Origin: Acinetobacter sp. ANC 4862
GTDB lineage: Bacteria; Pseudomonadota; Gammaproteobacteria; Pseudomonadales; Moraxellaceae
DNA: 64,000 bases
Assembly: GCF_004336635.1 (NCBI RefSeq)
Contig: NZ_SJXH01000002.1
Coordinates: 62,001-126,000 of the forward strand
Direction: 5' to 3'
Shown: positions 30,189 through 41,229 of the stretch, piece after piece
Numbering within the stretch: position 1 is the first letter of the stretch
Layout of the letters: each line of letters starts with the position of its first letter
Translations under genes and position numbers: made by a program
Notes under the pieces: generated by a model
What the model was told of the DNA's origin: nothing
Seen by the model: only the letters and a program-made list of their open reading frames with translations
Databases searched by the model: none

Positions 30189-31115
30189 TTAACCAAAACG
30201 ACCAGTAATATAAGCTTCAGTCAACTGATGATCTGGCTGAGTGAAGACTTTTTCAGTCGAGTTCACTTCAATCAAATCCCCTAGATGGAAGTAAGCGGTA
30301 CGGTCAGAAACACGCGCAGCCTGTTGCATCGAATGCGTCACAATGGCAATGGTATATTGCGTAGAAAGCTCTGAAATGAGTTCTTCGATTTTTGCCGTTG
30401 CAATTGGATCCAGTGCTGAACATGGTTCGTCCATCAAAATCACTTCTGGGCTCACCGCGATAGTACGTGCAATACATAAACGCTGTTGCTGACCACCTGA
30501 AAGACCTGTGCCCGGTTGGTTTAAACGGTCTTTGACTTCATCCCAAAGACCAGCTTTGTGCAAGCTGTTTTCAACAATTTCTTCAAGATCGTATTTGTCA
30601 CGTGCCAAACCGTGAAGTTTTGGACCATAAGCCACGTTATCAAAAATTGATTTCGGGAAAGGATTTGGTTTTTGGAACACCATGCCGACTTGAGCACGAA
30701 GTAATACCACGTCCAGGTTTGGATCATAGATATCCTGATTATCCAGCATCACTTTACCCGTCACGCGACACGAATCAATGGTGTCATTCATACGGTTTAA
30801 AGTACGTAGAAAAGTCGATTTACCACAACCGGATGGACCAATAAAAGCAATCACTTCATTTTCGTAGATATTGATATCAATACCTTTAATGGCTTCTGCT
30901 TGATCATAGTAAACGTGGACATCCGAAGTGCTTATTTTAACATTGGATGTTTGGTTTTCTTTTTTAGCCGAAGGATGGGTATCAAATTGCGAAACAAATG
31001 AAGTGCCTTGACGTTTGTTATCTACTTCGGGTGAGGTAAATTGTTTCTGATCTTGATTCACGGATTCATCCTGCTCTAAGGAATTTGTTTTTGACATCGC
31101 TGTTACAGTATTCAT
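30189..31115 (-). CDS. pstB: Phosphate ABC transporter ATP-binding protein
   Basis: ATPase of the PstSCAB high-affinity phosphate importer, on the cytoplasmic face. 308 residues with a polar extension of about 55 residues before the ABC domain. Walker [11 protein letters not shown]-loop [12 protein letters not shown], signature [13 protein letters not shown], Walker [13 protein letters not shown] and the H-switch VTHSMQQA are all intact. Start 31115 (MNTVTAMS) is preceded by AAAGGG; the frame reaches 31145. It is the last gene of the operon; phoU is not next to it. Confidence 0.96.
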   Translation of the reverse strand: MNTVTAMSKTNSLEQDESVNQDQKQFTSPEVDNKRQGTSFVSQFDTHPSAKKENQTSNVKISTSDVHVYYDQAEAIKGIDINIYENEVIAFIGPSGCGKSTFLRTLNRMNDTIDSCRVTGKVMLDNQDIYDPNLDVVLLRAQVGMVFQKPNPFPKSIFDNVAYGPKLHGLARDKYDLEEIVENSLHKAGLWDEVKDRLNQPGTGLSGGQQQRLCIARTIAVSPEVILMDEPCSALDPIATAKIEELISELSTQYTIAIVTHSMQQAARVSDRTAYFHLGDLIEVNSTEKVFTQPDHQLTEAYITGRFG

Positions 31116-31128
31116 ATATTGCCCTTTC

Positions 31129-32520
31129 CTACCAGCGTACTTCAAATTTCTTACGTAACCAGATTGCCAGACTATTTAAGCCCACCATCAGTGCAAGTAA
31201 GACAATAATTGCAGCAGCAGTACGTCCTTCGAAGAAATTACGTAATTCATTGCCCTGCCATAAGAAAATTTGTACCGGTAGTGCTGTTGATTGATCGAGT
31301 GGTGAAGCCGGAATACTCGCAACAAAGGCACTCATACCAATCAGGAGTAGCGGTGCTGTTTCACCTAAGGCTTGTGCCACACCAATAATCGCACCGGTTA
31401 AGATACCCGGTATTGCAAGTGGCAATACATGGTGAAATACCGTTTGTACACGAGAAGCACCCAAGCCCAATGCCGCCTGACGAATCGATGGCGGTACAGC
31501 TTTAAGCGATGCACGCGTGGTGATAATCACAGTCGGCAATGTCATCAGACTGAGTACCAGACCACCGACCAAAGGCGCAGAAATCGGTAACTGCATCCAG
31601 CCAATAAAAATAGCAGCACCCAACAGACCAAATACGATGGATGGTACGGCTGCAAGGTTATTGATATTTACTTCCACGACATCGGTAATGAAATTTTTCG
31701 GTGCAAATTCTTCCAGATAAATGGCAGATGCCACACCAATTGGAATCGAGATAAAAATCACGATCAGCATCATGAACAATGAGCCCATGAATGCGCCGGC
31801 CAAACCAGAAGTTGCAGGAGAACTACGCGAGTCTGGATTGGTAAAAATATTGGTATTAAAGGTATTTTCAAGCACACCTTTGGCTTTTAAATCATCGGCG
31901 AGCTGGCGAATTTCCGGGCTTAATTGCTGCTGGTCATCAGGTAATGAACGATCAATATTTCCTGCTAACCATACATCGACATTGGCATCAGCCAAAATAT
32001 TTAAATCTTTCTTTTGACCAACCAATGCTGGATCTGCAAGTACCATATCACGTACACGGTAGGCTTCCGAGCTGGTATATAGGCTTGCAAGCTCATCGCG
32101 TTTAGACGCAATACTTGGGTCTTTTGCAATTAATCCGTTCACGATTAAAGCATCCCAATCAACCATCCCCATTTCAGTTTGCCAAGCGATAAAGCGCTCT
32201 TGAAAATGGGCAGGAGATTCACCTGCTTTTTTGACAGGCTTCGCGCCCACATTAATTATAGTCGGATCAAAATAGACCGGAACCGTCATACTGGTTTGCC
32301 AAAATGCCGGTAAGCCCTTTGCCAGAATACTTCCGAATAGCAGTACCACAAAAAACAGACCGGTAATGACTGCAGAGAAGCCGAATATGCGGAACATTTT
32401 TTCTTTGCGATGACGCTTTGCCAAAGAACTACTAATTCTTTGTTTACGTTTTTCGCGCAATTCAGCAGAAACGCGTGGATCACGCGCCTGATCCATGGAA
32501 GATGTATTAGAAGTACTCAT
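31129..32520 (-). CDS. pstA: Phosphate ABC transporter permease PstA
   Basis: Inner-membrane permease, 463 residues against about 296 in E. coli. After the first membrane helix (about 45-70) comes a periplasmic segment of roughly 170 residues, as in Pseudomonas-type PstA. The permease core follows, with [20 protein letters not shown] as the EAA loop that docks on PstB. The start ATG overlaps the pstC stop (ATGA). Confidence 0.95.
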   Translation of the reverse strand: MSTSNTSSMDQARDPRVSAELREKRKQRISSSLAKRHRKEKMFRIFGFSAVITGLFFVVLLFGSILAKGLPAFWQTSMTVPVYFDPTIINVGAKPVKKAGESPAHFQERFIAWQTEMGMVDWDALIVNGLIAKDPSIASKRDELASLYTSSEAYRVRDMVLADPALVGQKKDLNILADANVDVWLAGNIDRSLPDDQQQLSPEIRQLADDLKAKGVLENTFNTNIFTNPDSRSSPATSGLAGAFMGSLFMMLIVIFISIPIGVASAIYLEEFAPKNFITDVVEVNINNLAAVPSIVFGLLGAAIFIGWMQLPISAPLVGGLVLSLMTLPTVIITTRASLKAVPPSIRQAALGLGASRVQTVFHHVLPLAIPGILTGAIIGVAQALGETAPLLLIGMSAFVASIPASPLDQSTALPVQIFLWQGNELRNFFEGRTAAAIIVLLALMVGLNSLAIWLRKKFEVRW

Positions 32521-33896
32521 TCGTATTGCTCGCGATATTTACGCACGATATACAGTGCAACGATGTTCAAACCTAAAGTAATCACAAACAAGGTTAAACC
32601 CAATGCAAATGCCACCAATGCTTGTGGGCTGGCAAAGTCGGTATCACCTGTAAGTTGATTGACGATAGTAATGGTCACGGTTGAAATCGCTTCCAACGGA
32701 TTGGCATGCAGTAATGGACTATTCCCTGCCGCCAGAACCACGATCATGGTTTCCCCAATGGCACGAGAGGCTGCAAGTAAAAATGCACCAATAATGCCCG
32801 GCAAGGCTGCAGGTAACACTACCTGACGAATGGTTTCCGACTTGGTTGCACCGAGTCCCAAAGAACCATCACGTAGCGAGCGAGGCACCTGGGTAATAAT
32901 GTCATCTGAAAGCGAAGATACAAACGGGATAATCATAATCCCCATCACGAAACCTGCGGTTAAGGCACTGGTGGCATTAATCTCTAGCCCAATGCTTGCT
33001 CCAAGCATTTTAAAGAATGGGCCAATAATCATTAATGCAAACACACCATAAACGATGGTCGGGATGCCGGCTAGAACTTCAATCGCCGGTTTTGCCCAAG
33101 AGCGAAAACCAGAGGATGCATATTCAGCCAAATAGATTGCAATCATCAAACCGACTGGCACTGCGACTAATAAAGCGATACCGCTGACCATCAGCGTGCC
33201 CCAAAGCAGCGGCAACAAGCCATAACTTCCTTCGGCATTTCCTGATGTACTAAAACCCGGATTCCATTCTGTACCAAAGAAGAAATCAAGTGGACTGACG
33301 AAGTTAAAGAAGCGCATAGCTTCACTAAACATCGACATCACAATACCGATGGTGGTTAAAATTGCTACACCAGAACATAAGGCTAAAGCGATATTAATGG
33401 TTTTTTCGACCTGGTTACGTGCACGATATTGTTGCGCTACACGTTTTTTTGCCAAAACCAGACCCGCTAAAGCGGCACAGATCACCACGGCCAATTTAGC
33501 AAAAGAACTAATGTTTTCAATTCTTGATAACTGTTGTGCTGCGGCAATTTCATAGGCTGCGGCTTTATCACTAACCCCAAAACCAGAGGCAATGGCCTGA
33601 ACACGGTCAATCACAACTTCCATGCCAGATTGATCTAATGTTGCTGCAATATTTGCAGGTATATTATTTAAAATCACATGTCGTAAAATATTCGGTTCGA
33701 CAATATTCCAAACCAGTAAAATTAAAAAAGCAGGGATACCACACCATAAAGCCACCAACGCACCGTAATATCCAGGTCGAGAGTGCAACTTCGCAGAGTT
33801 ATTTCCCTTACCTGCCAGGCTACGGCTTTTAGATAACCCGATTTGATAGGCTACGGCAATCAATGCCAATAACACACCTATGAGTAGCAGATTCAT
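32517..33896 (-). CDS. pstC: Phosphate ABC transporter permease PstC
   Basis: Inner-membrane permease, 459 residues. It has extra N-terminal helices and a periplasmic loop compared with E. coli PstC (319). The EAA docking loop is SLGLGATKSETIRQVVLPAA; IYLAEYAS and VYGVFALMIIGPF are family blocks. It overlaps pstA by four bases. A hairpin separates it from pstS. Confidence 0.95.
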   Translation of the reverse strand: MNLLLIGVLLALIAVAYQIGLSKSRSLAGKGNNSAKLHSRPGYYGALVALWCGIPAFLILLVWNIVEPNILRHVILNNIPANIAATLDQSGMEVVIDRVQAIASGFGVSDKAAAYEIAAAQQLSRIENISSFAKLAVVICAALAGLVLAKKRVAQQYRARNQVEKTINIALALCSGVAILTTIGIVMSMFSEAMRFFNFVSPLDFFFGTEWNPGFSTSGNAEGSYGLLPLLWGTLMVSGIALLVAVPVGLMIAIYLAEYASSGFRSWAKPAIEVLAGIPTIVYGVFALMIIGPFFKMLGASIGLEINATSALTAGFVMGIMIIPFVSSLSDDIITQVPRSLRDGSLGLGATKSETIRQVVLPAALPGIIGAFLLAASRAIGETMIVVLAAGNSPLLHANPLEAISTVTITIVNQLTGDTDFASPQALVAFALGLTLFVITLGLNIVALYIVRKYREQYE

Positions 33897-33950
33897 GTAT
33901 TCTCCGGCATTTTTTCAATTTTCATGCTTTGAAAAAACCTTGTCTATGCA

Positions 33951-33986
33951 AAAAAGCTGATGCTAGAAATTATCTAGCACCAGCTC
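33951..33986 (-). terminator. Hairpin with U-tract between pstS and pstC
   Basis: On the - strand AGCTGGTGCTAGA pairs with TCTAGCATCAGCT, then TTTTTT. It probably ends most pstS transcripts, giving more binding protein than permease. Confidence 0.75.
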
Positions 33987-33998
33987 GTTCATTTCTAA

Positions 33999-35024
33999 TT
34001 ACTTAACTGCTTTACCAGCTTTTAAAGCTGCAAGAATTTTTGCGCGTTCTTTATCAGACATTGAAATCAGACCCGCTTTTTCCAGCTTAGAACCTTTACC
34101 TGAAACTTTCTTACTTAAGAAGTATTCAGAATATTGTTGTAAACCTTTGATTGATTTAAGGTGCTCACCTTTCACGTAGAAGTACAATGGACGTGATACT
34201 GGGTAAGAACCATTCAGAATCGTTTTTTCTGATGGCACAACATTGTTTACTGTCGCTACACGTAATTTGTCACGGTTTTGATCATAGAAACCTAGACCAA
34301 ATACACCTACCGCACTTGGAGAAGTTTTTAAACGTGCCAGTGTTTCAGTATAGTCGCCTGCAATTTCAATCACTTTGCCGTCTTTACGGAAAGTAGAACA
34401 TGCTTTCTTCTGTGCATCTTTATCTAAATTTTTGAAATATGCGTAAGATTCACAACCTGCTTCAACCATTTTTTCTTGGAACACTTCACGTGTACCGTGG
34501 TTAGATGCTGGAATTACCAATGTAATTGGTTCATTTGGAAGTGCTTTATCAATTTGGTTCCAACGTGTATACGGGTTTGCAACCAATTTACCATTTGAAG
34601 GTAATTCTGCTGCAAGCGCTGCAAATACATGTTGTGGGCGTAATTTATAAGACGCTTTCTTTGAATTAGATGCAAATACAATACCGTCATAACCCACTTT
34701 AATTTCAATCACTTGATTCACGCCTGCTTTTTTACATGCAGCTAATTCAGAATCTTTAATTTTACGAGATGCATTGGCGATGTCGATGGTGTTATCACCC
34801 ACGCCTTGACAGAATTGCTTCAAACCGCCAGATGTACCACCAGAACCTACAACAGGTGTTTTAAACTGTGGAAAAGTGTTACCAAATTCTTCTGCTACAA
34901 TACTTGCGTAAGGTAGAACAGTTGAAGAACCAGCGATCTGGATGGTGTCACGAGCTGCATTTGCTGTGGTTGCTACAGCTGCCCCTGAAACTACTAAAGC
35001 AAGTGCGATGTGATTTAAGCGCAT
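33999..35024 (-). CDS. pstS: Phosphate-binding periplasmic protein PstS
   Basis: 341 residues with a signal peptide ending at ATTANA (about residue 23). The mature protein begins ARDTIQIAGSSTVLPYA, the phosphate-binding loop of the PstS family. VVGSGGTSGGLKQFCQG and the IDIANASRKI block contribute ligand contacts. It is the first gene of pstSCAB, behind a probable Pho box. It is therefore likely induced by phosphate starvation through PhoB. Confidence 0.95.
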   Translation of the reverse strand: MRLNHIALALVVSGAAVATTANAARDTIQIAGSSTVLPYASIVAEEFGNTFPQFKTPVVGSGGTSGGLKQFCQGVGDNTIDIANASRKIKDSELAACKKAGVNQVIEIKVGYDGIVFASNSKKASYKLRPQHVFAALAAELPSNGKLVANPYTRWNQIDKALPNEPITLVIPASNHGTREVFQEKMVEAGCESYAYFKNLDKDAQKKACSTFRKDGKVIEIAGDYTETLARLKTSPSAVGVFGLGFYDQNRDKLRVATVNNVVPSEKTILNGSYPVSRPLYFYVKGEHLKSIKGLQQYSEYFLSKKVSGKGSKLEKAGLISMSDKERAKILAALKAGKAVK

Positions 35025-35632
35025 TCTCTTCTCTCTTCATTAGATGCAATTTTGAAGTACGCTACTTTTTTATAAAGTTTTGTACTTTTTCGATAGCTGC
35101 ATTTTGATTTTATAATATGACAAAGAAGTTACAGCTATGTGACGTTTTAATGATAATTGGAAAAGCTTTTTTTTTATAATTATAAATTTATATAAATCAA
35201 TAAATAACATCACATTTAATCGGATGATTTTTTTATTTTTGCAGCATTACAATTGTAATAATTCATTTACTGTCATCAAAAATCATTGCTTATTATTCAA
35301 GCATTGATTTATGTGTCTCATCATTTTGGTCAATTTACTTCATATCTATTTTATTTTTTGAACTTAAAAAGAGTGTCTGATTAAATTTTTACTGACAAAA
35401 AAGAAGTCTTAAAAACCTCTTTTAATAACACCCTGACCTTAGTCGATTGCTGCTGCCCATAGCCCTTACCTAAATGAAACCATGACGACTTATGTTCATT
35501 TCCCTTATTTGATTTTCAAAATTGCCTCACTGTTCTAATTTTTGCAATCACCGATCAAGTTAATTGAAATTTCATAGAATGGGGCGCTGTTTTATATTCA
35601 AACTCAAGATCAAGAAAAAAAAAGATTCCGTT
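35025..35632. other. AT-rich divergent promoter region, pstS / Rieske oxygenase
   Basis: About 600 bases without a gene. The part nearest pstS holds the Pho box; the remainder shows long A/T runs and no recognisable RNA gene. Confidence 0.5.
35107..35146 (-). promoter_or_regulatory. Probable PhoB box and promoter of pstS
   Basis: On the - strand three direct repeats CGTCACA, TGTAACT and TGTCATA follow each other at 11-base spacing (core pentamers at 35140-35144, 35129-35133 and 35118-35122). TATTATAAA follows as a candidate -10. Pho boxes are built of 7-base repeats at this spacing. It lies about 95 bases upstream of pstS. Confidence 0.65.
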
Positions 35633-36685
35633 ATGAATAGTAAAAATATTGCCACTTTTAATCCTGATTTACCCGTACATATGACATTTCAGGAACATGA
35701 CTGGCATTTATTGGCCCAACATTGGTATCCGATTGCCCTTGCCCGTGATATCTCTGATCAGCCGTTGGGAACCATGTTGCTGGATATGCCACTGGTGATT
35801 TATAAAATGAATGGTGAGTTAATTGTTGCCAAAGATGCCTGCCCTCACCGGGGTGTTCCTTTAAGCTTGGGGAAAAATGATGGTCAAGGCATAGTCTGTC
35901 GTTATCATGGTTTACGATTTGGTAGTAAGGGTCAATGCAACCGTATTCCAGCACATCCTCAACACAAGATTTCAGATCGCTTTAATCTAAAAACTTATGC
36001 TGCAGTGGAACGTTATGGTTTGATTTGGTGTTCGCTGACTGCGGCAAAAAATGCTGAACCCCATATTCCAATCATGCCCTTTTGGGATGATGCTGAATAC
36101 CAGCAACTGGTTTGCCCCCAAGTAGACATTAACTGCTTTGCAGGAAGACAGCTCGAAGGCTTTATTGATGTGGCTCATTTTGCCTGGGTGCATCCAGATA
36201 CTTTTGGCGATCCGGATAATGTAGAAGTTCCAGACTATACAACGACTGAAACCGATTATGGCTTTTCTGCAGATTATATCAGTGGTGTTGGACGTTATCC
36301 GATTGGACTAGATCAACGTGGTCAGCAAGATTTCAAATGGCTCAGACATTTTGAAATCAGCTTACCCTTTACCGCAACTTTAACCATTCATTTTCCCAAC
36401 AATGCACGACAAGTCATTATGAATGCAGCATCTCCAATGACAGCGCGTTCGACGCGGCTATTTGCACCGATTTGCCGTAATTATGACAAAGACTTACCGG
36501 TTGAAGATGCTTACGAGTTTAATTTAAAAATTTTTGAGGAAGATCGACTTATTGTTGAAAATCAGAAACCTGAATATCTACCTTTAGATTTATCATTAGA
36601 AGCGCATTTCCCAGCAGATCGCAGTTCGAGTATGTATCGAAAACTACTGAGGGAAATGGGATTTAGTCCGCTCTTTGCAGCATAG
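35633..36685 (+). CDS. Rieske-type ring-hydroxylating oxygenase, alpha subunit
   Basis: 350 residues. The N-terminal Rieske [2Fe-2S] domain has CPHRG and CRYHG (ligands Cys-His and Cys-His, about 69-90). The catalytic domain carries the mononuclear iron site in DVAHFAWVHPDTFG (HxxxxH). The group includes vanillate O-demethylase VanA and related demethylases and monooxygenases; the substrate is not evident. No reductase or ferredoxin gene is adjacent. Start 35633 (MNSKNI); a TTG at 35564 is in frame but would add an unlikely lysine-rich leader. Confidence 0.85.
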   Translation: MNSKNIATFNPDLPVHMTFQEHDWHLLAQHWYPIALARDISDQPLGTMLLDMPLVIYKMNGELIVAKDACPHRGVPLSLGKNDGQGIVCRYHGLRFGSKGQCNRIPAHPQHKISDRFNLKTYAAVERYGLIWCSLTAAKNAEPHIPIMPFWDDAEYQQLVCPQVDINCFAGRQLEGFIDVAHFAWVHPDTFGDPDNVEVPDYTTTETDYGFSADYISGVGRYPIGLDQRGQQDFKWLRHFEISLPFTATLTIHFPNNARQVIMNAASPMTARSTRLFAPICRNYDKDLPVEDAYEFNLKIFEEDRLIVENQKPEYLPLDLSLEAHFPADRSSSMYRKLLREMGFSPLFAA

Positions 36686-36878
36686 ATTTCTACGAGTATC
36701 AATCTTAAAATGATTTCAAAAAGAAGTTCTTTCAGTGCAACAAGGGATTTTTGCTACTTTCCATCCTTGAAAAGCAAGGCACCATCCAAGTAACTCAATT
36801 TAAAATTTTATTTACAATATGAGACTGTGCCGTTGCATGAATTCCTTAAATAGAGCCAAAAATCACACCCACAATAAG

Positions 36879-36906
36879 AAAAGGAGATCAATTGATCTCC
36901 TTTTCT
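36879..36906. terminator. Terminator after ddc
   Basis: AAAAGGAGATCA-ATTGATCTCCTTTT, 25 bases past the ddc stop. Confidence 0.85.
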
Positions 36907-36931
36907 CTAATACAATAAACCACTACATCGA

Positions 36932-38464
36932 TTAGTCGATGGCAGGTTTATATGTACCGGCTTGAATTGGACCTTTGATACGATCAGCTTCTTCTAGCAC
37001 TAAGCGTAAAAGATTCTTCACGTTATCTAAAGTTGCAATAGGGCTGAGTGTAGTCATCTTCAATGATTGAACATCACCCACTTTAGTTACCCCAATATTT
37101 GCTTCACCACGTGCAAACAATTCATCTGCAACGTTCTGATTTAGTGTATCCAGCAATTCTGTTGGGTAGCCTTCAGGAATCACACGGAACAATACAGAAG
37201 CAAATTGTGGATCAACCAGCATCTCTAAACCAGCAGTTGCATTGATGTAGTCAGCCACTTCGCGGGTCAACTTCACACCATGATCGATCATGGAACCATA
37301 AAGCTCTTCACCGAGTGCCTCAACCGTCATCCACAATTTCAACGCATCAAAACGACGGGTTGTTTGTAATGATTTAGACACCAAGTTTGGAACGCCATGT
37401 TCTTCATCATAAGCAGAGTTTAAGTACTCAGCTTCATAATGCATGAAACGGTAGTTCGCTTCGTCTTTGAGCAAGAACGCGCCACAAGAAATGGTTTGGA
37501 AATAATGCTTATGGAAATCAAGTGTCACAGAATCAGACAACTCGATACCATCCAGCATTGTACGGAACTCATTCGAAAGAATCAGTGCCCCACCCCATGC
37601 TGCGTCGATGTGCATCCACGCGCCATACTTGTTGGTGATGTCACGAATCGCTTTTAATGGATCGATAGCACCGGCATCGGTTGTACCTGCAGTCGCAACC
37701 ACACATGCAACGATTTTGCCTTCTGCTTGTAGTTTCGCCATGATTTGCTCGAGAGCAACAACATCCATCTGTGCATTTTCGTTCACAGGAACAGCCACTA
37801 CAGACTGGAAGCCCATACCCATCATCGCCATGTTCTTTTGCACAGAGAAATGCGCATTTTCAGAACAAATCACTTTAACGTTACGCATCGCGTCAGCAGG
37901 GATACCCTCACGCTGAACAGACCACGGATTACCGTTTTCGTCTTTCCAGTTTTTCGCGATACATGCATCACGAGCCAGTAGTACACCCATCAAGTTCGAT
38001 TGCGTACCGCCAGAGGTAAATACACCTGCCTGACCTGCACCATAACCGACTTTTTGACGAAGCCAGTCAATGAGCTGAACTTCCATCAATGAACCGGCAG
38101 GGCTTTGATCCCATGAGTCCATAGACTGGTTGGTTGCATTAATCAACACTTCTGCAATTTGGCTCGCGACCATGGTCGGGCAATGCAAATGCGCAAGTGA
38201 ATTCGGATGATGTACTTTCAAGCTTTTATTTAAGAAAAGCTCAACCATACGTTCAAGAGATTTGTGCAAGCCCATCCCTTCTTTTGAAGGATGAAATGCA
38301 ATTGCACTGCGTAGCTCTTTAATGCTGCCGCCAGTGTACATTTTGTCGTTTTGCAACCATGCTGAAACGGCTTTTACCGCTTCGTCCATTGCTGACTGAT
38401 AGTCAGCAATGGAACCTGCATCATTGCAGAATAACGCTTTACGGTGTTCTGCAAAATCTACCAT
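36932..38464 (-). CDS. ddc: L-2,4-diaminobutyrate decarboxylase
   Basis: PLP group-II decarboxylase, 510 residues, forming 1,3-diaminopropane. The PLP lysine is in [13 protein letters not shown] and the His/Asp blocks are in [31 protein letters not shown] binds the phosphate. The assignment rests on pairing with dat, 3 bases away, a known Acinetobacter operon. Confidence 0.95.
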   Translation of the reverse strand: MVDFAEHRKALFCNDAGSIADYQSAMDEAVKAVSAWLQNDKMYTGGSIKELRSAIAFHPSKEGMGLHKSLERMVELFLNKSLKVHHPNSLAHLHCPTMVASQIAEVLINATNQSMDSWDQSPAGSLMEVQLIDWLRQKVGYGAGQAGVFTSGGTQSNLMGVLLARDACIAKNWKDENGNPWSVQREGIPADAMRNVKVICSENAHFSVQKNMAMMGMGFQSVVAVPVNENAQMDVVALEQIMAKLQAEGKIVACVVATAGTTDAGAIDPLKAIRDITNKYGAWMHIDAAWGGALILSNEFRTMLDGIELSDSVTLDFHKHYFQTISCGAFLLKDEANYRFMHYEAEYLNSAYDEEHGVPNLVSKSLQTTRRFDALKLWMTVEALGEELYGSMIDHGVKLTREVADYINATAGLEMLVDPQFASVLFRVIPEGYPTELLDTLNQNVADELFARGEANIGVTKVGDVQSLKMTTLSPIATLDNVKNLLRLVLEEADRIKGPIQAGTYKPAID

Positions 38465-38467
38465 GTA

Positions 38468-39841
38468 TTATGCGCCTCGAGTAGCAATAAGCGCTTCAGC
38501 AATTGCTTTCTTAAAGCGAGCAATCGCTTCAACACATTCGTCATGCGTGATGATGAGTGGGCAAAGTAAACGAATCACTGTACCGTTACGACCACCTTTT
38601 TCGAGCAACAATTTGTTGTCGAAACATGCAGCTTGAATCGCAGCAGCCAATTGAGAATCACCTGGTAATGAACCCATGTGATCTGCTTGTTGGCGTTCAT
38701 CCACGATTTCAACACCAATCATCAAACCACGGCCACGTACGTTACCGATACATGGGAATTCAACTGCTAATTTTTTCAATTCAGCTTGTAAGAAGTCACC
38801 ACGTTCTTGTGCATTTTGCGCAAGATTTTGTTCTTTAATGGTTTTGATCGTTGCAAGACCAGTACCCATCGCCAATTGGTTACCACGGAAAGTTCCTGTG
38901 TGACCAGCAGGCTGCCAAGCATCAAACTTACGTTTAATACCCAGTACTGCAAGCGGTAAACTACCACCCACTGCTTTTGACATCACAACAACGTCAGGTT
39001 CAATTCCTGCATGTTCAAAGGCAAACATTTTGCCAGAACGTGCGAAACCGGCTTGAACTTCATCAAGAATAAGTACGATGTTGTGTTTTTCAGTCACTTC
39101 ACGGATTTTCTTCAACCATTTGGTTGGCGCGGTAACCACACCACCTTCACCTTGAATTGCTTCAAGAATCACGGCTGCTGGCTTGGTTACACCACTTTCT
39201 ACATCTTCAATAAAGTTTTCAAAGAAGTAAGTTAAAGCATCTACACCTACTTCACCGCCAAGACCCAATGGGCAACGGTATTCATGCGGATACGGCATAA
39301 ACTGTACGCCTGGCATTAAGCCATTTACCGCATTTTTAGCAGACAAGTTACCTGTCATGGCTAAAGCGCCATGCGTCATCCCATGATAGCCACCAGAGAA
39401 GCTGATCACAGTACTACGACCTGTATAGGTTTTTGCTAATTTAATTGCTGCTTCTGTACCATCTGCACCAGACGGACCACAGAACTGTAGACAATACTCT
39501 TCTTTACCACCAGGTAATTGCTCAAGTAGTGCTTCAGTAAAAGCATCTTTTAAAGGCGTTGTTAAATCTAAAGTATGTAATGGCAAGCCACTTGCTAAAG
39601 TGTCTTGAATACTTTGGATGACCGCAGGGTGATTATGGCCTAAAGCCAATGTCCCTGCCCCAGCTAAACAATCGAGGTACTCAGTACCTTCAACATCAGT
39701 AACCCAGCAGCCTAAGGCTTTTGCTATCGCTAACGGTAATTTACGTGGATAGCTACGAACATTGGATTCCATCTGGCTTTGGCGAGTCAAATAGTATTCG
39801 TTAGTAGACTTAGGGGCAGGATTTACAGAAGAAACGCTCAT
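38468..39841 (-). CDS. dat: L-2,4-diaminobutyrate:2-oxoglutarate aminotransferase
   Basis: Class-III PLP aminotransferase, 457 residues. It makes 2,4-diaminobutyrate from aspartate semialdehyde and glutamate. The blocks [19 protein letters not shown] and [20 protein letters not shown] and the PLP lysine in [15 protein letters not shown] are intact. It is first in the dat-ddc operon for 1,3-diaminopropane, a polyamine linked to Acinetobacter surface motility and virulence. An inverted repeat lies 80-112 bases upstream. Confidence 0.95.
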   Translation of the reverse strand: MSVSSVNPAPKSTNEYYLTRQSQMESNVRSYPRKLPLAIAKALGCWVTDVEGTEYLDCLAGAGTLALGHNHPAVIQSIQDTLASGLPLHTLDLTTPLKDAFTEALLEQLPGGKEEYCLQFCGPSGADGTEAAIKLAKTYTGRSTVISFSGGYHGMTHGALAMTGNLSAKNAVNGLMPGVQFMPYPHEYRCPLGLGGEVGVDALTYFFENFIEDVESGVTKPAAVILEAIQGEGGVVTAPTKWLKKIREVTEKHNIVLILDEVQAGFARSGKMFAFEHAGIEPDVVVMSKAVGGSLPLAVLGIKRKFDAWQPAGHTGTFRGNQLAMGTGLATIKTIKEQNLAQNAQERGDFLQAELKKLAVEFPCIGNVRGRGLMIGVEIVDERQQADHMGSLPGDSQLAAAIQAACFDNKLLLEKGGRNGTVIRLLCPLIITHDECVEAIARFKKAIAEALIATRGA

Positions 39842-40313
39842 ATCGAATTACCATCTCTGATATGGGTTAAAAGAAATAAGTCGGGTGACTTGCGGTCTTT
39901 TGACTCGGTGCTTTATAGTTCTAGTTAGACTTCAATTTATTTGTCATAACTAGAGGGCGGATGATACCGAATTTTTCTAAAAAATAAACAACTTTCGGCA
40001 CTTTATCCGTCCTAATTCATCAAAAAAAATATCAAGCTAATCTAGAGGTTGAATTATCATCTTACATTGTGACAGGGGAAAGAAAACCGCATTTTCTTAT
40101 GCTTTTATTGGTAAAGTCGTGTAATAAAGTAAAACTTCTTTCAAATTAAGTTATAAGTGTATAATTTATCTTAAATTTCATAAATAAAAATAAAGGGTAT
40201 TTTTTGAGCTTGTTTTTACAATCCCACCACAAACTCTACTAAAATTCACCATAAACACACTTTAATATCATCAATATAGATTCAAATTTCACTTACAAAA
40301 ATAGGTCAAAAAA
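39842..40313. other. Divergent promoter region dat / SIMPL gene
   Basis: About 470 bases, AT-rich, no gene. It contains the inverted repeat at 39921-39953 near dat. Confidence 0.5.
39921..39953. promoter_or_regulatory. Inverted repeat upstream of dat
   Basis: CTAGTTA and TAACTAG are separated by 19 bases. It is centred about 95 bases before the dat ATG, a plausible position for a regulator site or a promoter-embedded operator. Confidence 0.35.
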
Positions 40314-41018
40314 ATGCGTTATTTAACTCTCTCCACTCTGGTTTTAGCCTCTACTTTCAGTGCAACTGCCTTTGCTCAACAAAATGAACAACTTAATTAC
40401 AACGTCGTCAATGTACAAGCAGAAGCCGCACGCCAAGTGTCAAATGATGAAATGCATGCGGTTTTATACATTGAAAAAAGCAATAAACAACCTGCAGAAC
40501 TTGCGTCACAAATCACGAAATTAATGAATCAAGCTATGGCTTTAGCCAGAAAATATCCACAGGTTAAAGTAGAAACTGGTTCTCAAACTACTTATCCAAT
40601 TTATGACAATGACAGCCGCAAGTTGAAAGAATGGCGTGGTCGTGCAGAAATTCAGATTGAAAGTACTGACTTTAAAGCCGCGAGCCAATTGATCGGCGAA
40701 CTTCAACAAAACTTCCAGACTCAATCGATTAACTTTAACGTTTCAGATGCGCAACGTAAAAAAGTTGAGAATGAGCTGATGGTAGAGGCTTCAAAAAACT
40801 TTCAGCAACGTGCACAAATGCTCAGCCAAGCCTGGAATAAATCGGGTTATAACCTGGTTAATCTCAATTTGAATACCAATGGTCAGTACCCACAACCGGT
40901 CATGATGCGTGCCAACATGGCGAAATTTTCAGGTGCTGAAGCTGTCGATGCTCAAGACGTAGCAGCGGGTGAATCTAAAATTACCGTGAACGCCAATGGG
41001 TCGATTCAGTTTAAATAA
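40314..41018 (+). CDS. Periplasmic SIMPL-domain (DUF541) protein
   Basis: 234 residues with a signal peptide ending ATAFA (about residue 21). The mature part is a SIMPL/BP26-like domain: an early block VNVQAEAARQVSNDEMHAVL, a middle TYPIYDNDSRKLKEWRG and an end VNANGSIQF. Homologues form channel-like oligomers in Brucella (BP26), but the function is generally unknown. It stands alone. Confidence 0.87.
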   Translation: MRYLTLSTLVLASTFSATAFAQQNEQLNYNVVNVQAEAARQVSNDEMHAVLYIEKSNKQPAELASQITKLMNQAMALARKYPQVKVETGSQTTYPIYDNDSRKLKEWRGRAEIQIESTDFKAASQLIGELQQNFQTQSINFNVSDAQRKKVENELMVEASKNFQQRAQMLSQAWNKSGYNLVNLNLNTNGQYPQPVMMRANMAKFSGAEAVDAQDVAAGESKITVNANGSIQFK

Positions 41019-41082
41019 GGCTTTATAGCTTTTTCTCCTTTTGAACAAGAGACCAGTTATTCTAAAAATTATTTATTTTCTT

Positions 41083-41166
41083 AAGGGAAGCTCCTTCTGC
41101 TTTTAGAAGATAAGAATCCTCAGAATATATTCTGAGTTAGCAAGAAAGAGGACTTCCCTTTTTTAA
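41083..41166 (+). terminator. Long compound hairpin after the SIMPL gene
   Basis: Outer arms AAGGGAAG / CTTCCCTT followed by T6 enclose a perfect 18-base palindrome, CTCAGAATATATTCTGAG. It could be an elaborate terminator or a mobile palindromic element. Confidence 0.6.
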
Positions 41167-41187
41167 ATTTTAGAAAATTTACACATA

Positions 41188-41216
41188 AAAAATCCCGCTC
41201 TTAAGCGGGATTTTTT
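41188..41216. terminator. Terminator after proB
   Basis: AAAAAATCCCGCTC-TTA-AGCGGGATTTTTT, 14 bases past the proB stop. Confidence 0.88.
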
Positions 41217-41229
41217 AATACCTAAATTC

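Noticed and set aside
35564..35632. TTG start for the Rieske oxygenase
   Set aside because: It would add a lysine-rich leader absent from the family; ATG 35633 fits.
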